A stretch of DNA of 9,780 nt from NCBI GenBank assembly GCA_010027105.1, contig RGVT01000071.1:1-9780 (forward strand). The letters are read 5' to 3'. Positions 7,182 through 9,780 of the stretch are shown piece after piece. Each line of letters opens with the position of its first letter. The stretch's first letter is position 1. The notes under the pieces were generated by a model. The model was not told the DNA's origin, made no database searches, and saw only the letters and a list, made by a program, of their open reading frames with translations. This DNA comes from Planctomycetia bacterium. Lineage in GTDB: Bacteria; Planctomycetota; Planctomycetia; Pirellulales; UBA1268. The position numbers and the translations under genes are program-made.

Positions 7182-8453
7182 TCAGAACGGAAGCGGGATC
7201 GTGATCGCCCTCTGCAGCCACGATTCGAGTTCGCCGAGCAGGTCGCCGCCCCCCGCCGGCCGCGCGGCGGCCTGGTGGGGCGGTCGGGGGGCCATCGGCT
7301 CGCCGGTGAACTGGAGGCGGATCTCCGCGGCGTCGGCCCCCGCGCTCGAGAGCGTCACGGAGTGGGCGTCGGGATCGCCGGCCGCCTGGCAGATGCTGAA
7401 CACGTGCGGCTGCACGCCGATCCTGTCGTCCGCGTAGACGGCGTGGCCCGTGCGCTTGTCGAGCGCGAGCACGCTCAGCCTGACGCGGTCGCCGTCGCGG
7501 TGCGAGGGCAGGTGCCGCGCGAAGACCAGCACCGGCAGGCCCGCCGGCTGGTGCGGGTGCAGGCAGTGCCGCACCACGGTCGCGGGCACGGGCCACAGCG
7601 GCGCGCCGTCGTCGCGCGACACGGCCCAGATCGACCCGCTGAACGGCGTGGCGGCGGCGTCGTCCCCCGGCACCATCTGCGGCAGTGCGGCCACCGGACC
7701 CGCCCTCTCGAGCACCTTGAGTTCCTGCGCCGTCTCGCGCCGTCCGGCGACGACCAGGAGGCGATCCTCCCACGGCATCACCCGCAGCTGATCGAGCCCG
7801 GAGGGCATGTCGGGCAGCGTGGTGCGCGAGCGGACGACGCCACGGTCGAGGTCCACGAGCGTGAGCGTGCCGTCCGGCTCGAGCACGGCGAACAGGTCGG
7901 GCCCCGCCTGCGCGCCGCGGGCGTCGCCGGAAAACTCCCCGATCCTCGTCCGTTCGTCCCGCGCCGGATCGATCCAGTCGAGCGTCACCCGCGGCCCCGA
8001 GGCGGTGGCGATCGTGAGGATGCGGCGGCCACGGATCGCCAGCCGCCTGTCGTCGGGCGGCAGCGTGCAGTTCCTCACGAACCTGCCGTCGCCGGTCGCG
8101 AGCACCGTCGCCCGCCGGCCGTCGCGCGGGCAGACGCAGAGAAACTCTTCGTCGCCGATCAGTTCGCCGGCGGCGGGCAGCCGGCTCCGCCTCCAACCCG
8201 GCACGCCGTCGACGGGATCACGAAACTCGAGCGTCTGGTCGACCAGGAGCGCCGCCCCGCTCGCCAGCGGCAGCATGCCGCGGACCCTCCGGGCGGCGGC
8301 CGGCATGTCTGGCTCCGACACCGCGATGCCGAGCGCGAGTTTGCCGTTGCGCTTGAGGCGGCCGCCACCGCGGACGGTCTGGATGCCGAAGGGGGGAAGT
8401 TCGGGTGGCAGGCCGGCGGCATCGTTCACCAGCCACAGCCGTCGGGGCGCCGC
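7182..8453 (-). CDS. PQQ-like beta-propeller protein, C-terminal part (gene interrupted)
   Basis: This is the C-terminal 423 residues of the propeller gene, in a frame shifted from the upstream part. The sequence is native from about 8453 (AAPRRLWLVNDAAGLP). A gene caller would probably start at the GTG at 8429, but no ribosome binding site supports that. The protein consists of repeated short beta-strand units typical of WD/PQQ-like propellers, such as GDGRFVRNCTLP, DLFAVLEPDGTLTLVDLDRG, EDRLLVVAGRR and SGSIWAVSRDDGAPLWP. The tail is charged and proline-rich, then ELESWLQRAITIPLPF. The stop lies 8 bp before the toroid gene. It joins the part at 8552-9687 in frame if 97 bp of the inverted copy (8454-8551) are removed. 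Such proteins are usually exported; the signal peptide would lie beyond the right edge. Ligand and function are unknown. Confidence 0.75.
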   Translation of the reverse strand, partial: AAPRRLWLVNDAAGLPPELPPFGIQTVRGGGRLKRNGKLALGIAVSEPDMPAAARRVRGMLPLASGAALLVDQTLEFRDPVDGVPGWRRSRLPAAGELIGDEEFLCVCPRDGRRATVLATGDGRFVRNCTLPPDDRRLAIRGRRILTIATASGPRVTLDWIDPARDERTRIGEFSGDARGAQAGPDLFAVLEPDGTLTLVDLDRGVVRSRTTLPDMPSGLDQLRVMPWEDRLLVVAGRRETAQELKVLERAGPVAALPQMVPGDDAAATPFSGSIWAVSRDDGAPLWPVPATVVRHCLHPHQPAGLPVLVFARHLPSHRDGDRVRLSVLALDKRTGHAVYADDRIGVQPHVFSICQAAGDPDAHSVTLSSAGADAAEIRLQFTGEPMAPRPPHQAAARPAGGGDLLGELESWLQRAITIPLPF

Positions 8454-8551
8454 CCGGTCGACCCCCGCTCGGAGAGCGACGTGCCCGGCCTGCAGATCGG
8501 CTGCGACGTGCAGTCGCAGGCGCTCGTCGTGAGCGACGGCGTGGGCCGGCG
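8454..8551 (+). repeat. Left arm of perfect 98-bp inverted repeat (inserted copy)
   Basis: Base i pairs with base 17127 minus i across all 98 positions with 8576-8673. The left arm is in the wrong orientation for the gene: read on the plus strand it encodes DPRSESDVPGLQIGCDVQSQ, which belongs to the minus-strand protein. Removing 97 of its 98 bases joins the loop (…LGDPIPC) to AAPRRLWLV in one frame, with D or E at the joint. This marks it as the secondary copy. Confidence 0.95.
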
Positions 8552-9687
8552 TCGCAGGGGATCGGGTCGCCGAGCCGCCGGCCCACGCCGTCGCTCACGA
8601 CGAGCGCCTGCGACTGCACGTCGCAGCCGATCTGCAGGCCGGGCACGTCGCTCTCCGAGCGGGGGTCGACCGGCACGGGGATCATGCGCGAGAGCCGCAT
8701 CTGCTCCTCCGGCCGCGCCCGCCCGCCGCGGTGCACCGCCACCCTGCCGAGCGGCCACGCCCCGCGGGTCGTCGTGCCCGCCGCGGCCGGCGCCGGCGCG
8801 CCCGCTGCGATCTCGCGCCGGAGCAACTCCCGCTCGAGCGCGAGCGTGCGGGCGGTGTCGCGCGGGATGGCCCGGGAGGCGAGCCGCTCGTCGAGTGCCT
8901 CGAGGAGCATGCGCCGCGCCGTGGCGGCCGCGGGATGGGCGGCGAAGCAGAGCGACAGCCGGGCCAACGCGTCGGGCGGATCCTCGGCGTCGTCCGCCCG
9001 CGCCTCCGCGAGCGCCGCCGCGACGAACGTGTCGATCTCCCGGTGCAGCGCCGGCGATGCCTTCGCGAGCAGGTCGCCGATCCGGCCCCGCAGCCAGCGC
9101 GGTTCGGCGATCACGAGCGCCGGGTCGGCCACGTCGCCGATCAGCCAGTCGTCGTCGGCGCCGACGGCCGGGGGCAGCTCGAGCAGCGCTCGGCACGATC
9201 GCCACGCCTCGTCGACGGCCCCGGCGGCGATCTGGTTGTCGATCGCGATGCAGAGCAGCGCCTTCGACCGAGGCAGCGGGCCGGCCGTCTCGGAGATCTC
9301 CCGCCACAGCGGCGCGGCCGCCGCGAAATCCCGCCGCATCCCGAACAGGAGCGCGTCGGCGACGAGTTCGGCCGGGATCCGGGCCGGATCCGCCCTCCGG
9401 GCGGCCGAGATCGCCCGCAGCCCGTCGGCGACGCGGCCGCCATCGAGCGCGAGCTGCCCCCGCCAGAGGAGCGCCCAGGGGTCGTCGGGCCGCGCGTTGG
9501 CTGCCGTCTCGATCCGCCCCTCGAGCGGCGCGACCTGGTGGAACACGTCGAGCGAGTCGATCCCCTGTGAGATCACCTCGCCCCGGTAGGCCACCAGGTT
9601 GCCGGGAATCGTGCCGCCGCGGGCGGGCGAGCGGCCGGTGATCCGGCCGTCGGCGAGGTCGATCTCCACGACTTCGGGTGTGTCGAG
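8552..9687 (-). CDS. PQQ-like beta-propeller protein with TPR-like region, middle part (gene interrupted)
   Basis: This is 378 codons of native-looking sequence, from LDTPEVVEIDLADGRI to VGRRLGDPIPC. The frame stays open both to the right edge (9780) and, out of register, to 8218, but neither extension looks native. The first 60 residues end a propeller (EVVEIDLADG, NLVAYRGEVISQGIDSLDVF). From about residue 60 to 290 the protein is helical and TPR-like, with ARPDDPWALLWRGQLALDGG and a matching ADPARIPAELVADALLFG unit. A second propeller begins near 305 (WPLGRVAVHRGG, IGCDVQSQALVVSDG). The pattern of two propellers around a helical repeat is familiar from large planctomycete PQQ-repeat proteins. 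The start codon lies beyond the window. The gene is cut near 9688 by a change of coding strand and at 8551 by the inverted copy. Function is unknown. Confidence 0.75.
8576..8673 (-). repeat. Right arm of perfect 98-bp inverted repeat (native copy)
   Basis: This is the partner of 8454-8551, separated by a 24-bp loop (8552-8575). On the minus strand it lies in frame with the upstream coding sequence and encodes DPRSESDVPGLQIGCDVQSQ followed by ALVVSDGVG. It is therefore the original copy. Confidence 0.95.
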
Positions 9688-9688
9688 C

Positions 9689-9780
9689 GGCTGGCGCGAC
9701 GCGTGCCCCGTGGTGGCGGCGGGCCGCGTGCTGCTCACGCCGCTGGAATCCGACACGCTGCACTGCGTCGATCTGCGCAC
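9689..9780 (+). pseudogene. Inverted fragment of the same propeller family (plus strand, partial)
   Basis: On the plus strand this reads GWRDACPVVAAGRVLLTPLE and then SDTLHCVDLRT, a typical PQQ-like propeller unit. In relatives, as I recall them, this unit lies some tens of residues before the EVVEIDLADG segment that here is encoded on the minus strand from 9687. The minus-strand reading of the same bases has no propeller character. I therefore take it as an upstream piece of the same gene in inverted orientation, most likely an inverted copy whose native partner lies beyond the right edge. It could instead be a true inversion or an unrelated gene running rightward, which is less likely given the family match. 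Confidence 0.6.

Noticed and set aside
8454..8673. Transcription terminator, structured RNA or transposon inverted ends
   Set aside because: The arms are ordinary coding sequence in one orientation, there is no T-tract, only 24 bp lies between them, and no transposase or target duplication is seen.
7275..9641. 788-codon open frame on the plus strand
   Set aside because: It lies opposite the propeller gene. Its only protein-like stretch (8459-8551) is the inverted copy of the minus-strand gene.

Overview
The window is a very GC-rich stretch of bacterial chromosome in which every convincing gene lies on the minus strand and reads leftward. The gene set points to Planctomycetota, perhaps Pirellulales-like: a secreted prenyltransferase/squalene-oxidase-repeat toroid protein sits next to a MoxR ATPase, a DUF58 protein and two large VWA membrane proteins, preceded by a long PQQ/beta-propeller protein with a TPR-like middle. 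This assignment rests on recognising families and gene order, not on a marker gene.

Layout in transcription order (right to left): a PQQ/beta-propeller protein, broken as given (9687 to 7182); a secreted alpha/alpha-toroid protein (7173 to 6142); a MoxR AAA+ ATPase (6113 to 5064); a DUF58 VWA-like protein (5098 to 4199); a BatA-like membrane VWA protein (4195 to 1964); and a second membrane VWA protein, broken as given, running off the left edge (1959 to 1). The junctions are 8 bp, 28 bp, a 35-bp overlap, 3 bp and 4 bp, so this looks like one operon with translational coupling. No promoter or terminator is visible inside it, and no gene-free stretch approaches 300 bp. The MoxR/DUF58/VWA core is the known arrangement in which a MoxR ATPase is thought to act on VWA proteins at the membrane. 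The process served in planctomycetes is not established.

The most unusual content is structural. Three places show local sequence in inverted orientation inside coding genes. (1) A perfect 98-bp inverted repeat with a 24-bp loop (8454-8551 / 8576-8673) breaks the propeller gene; removing 97 bp of the left arm restores one reading frame. (2) A perfect 70-bp inverted copy (1423-1492) of the 3' part of the BatA-like gene (2056-2125) sits inside the next VWA gene, causing a stop and frame change. (3) Near 9688 the coding strand flips: 9689-9780 reads on the plus strand as a segment of the same propeller family. All three look like template-switch (fold-back) events. Three in under 10 kb with no visible divergence favours a library or assembly artefact over biology, but only raw reads can decide. 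I found no phage, CRISPR, transposon or clearly new defence system.
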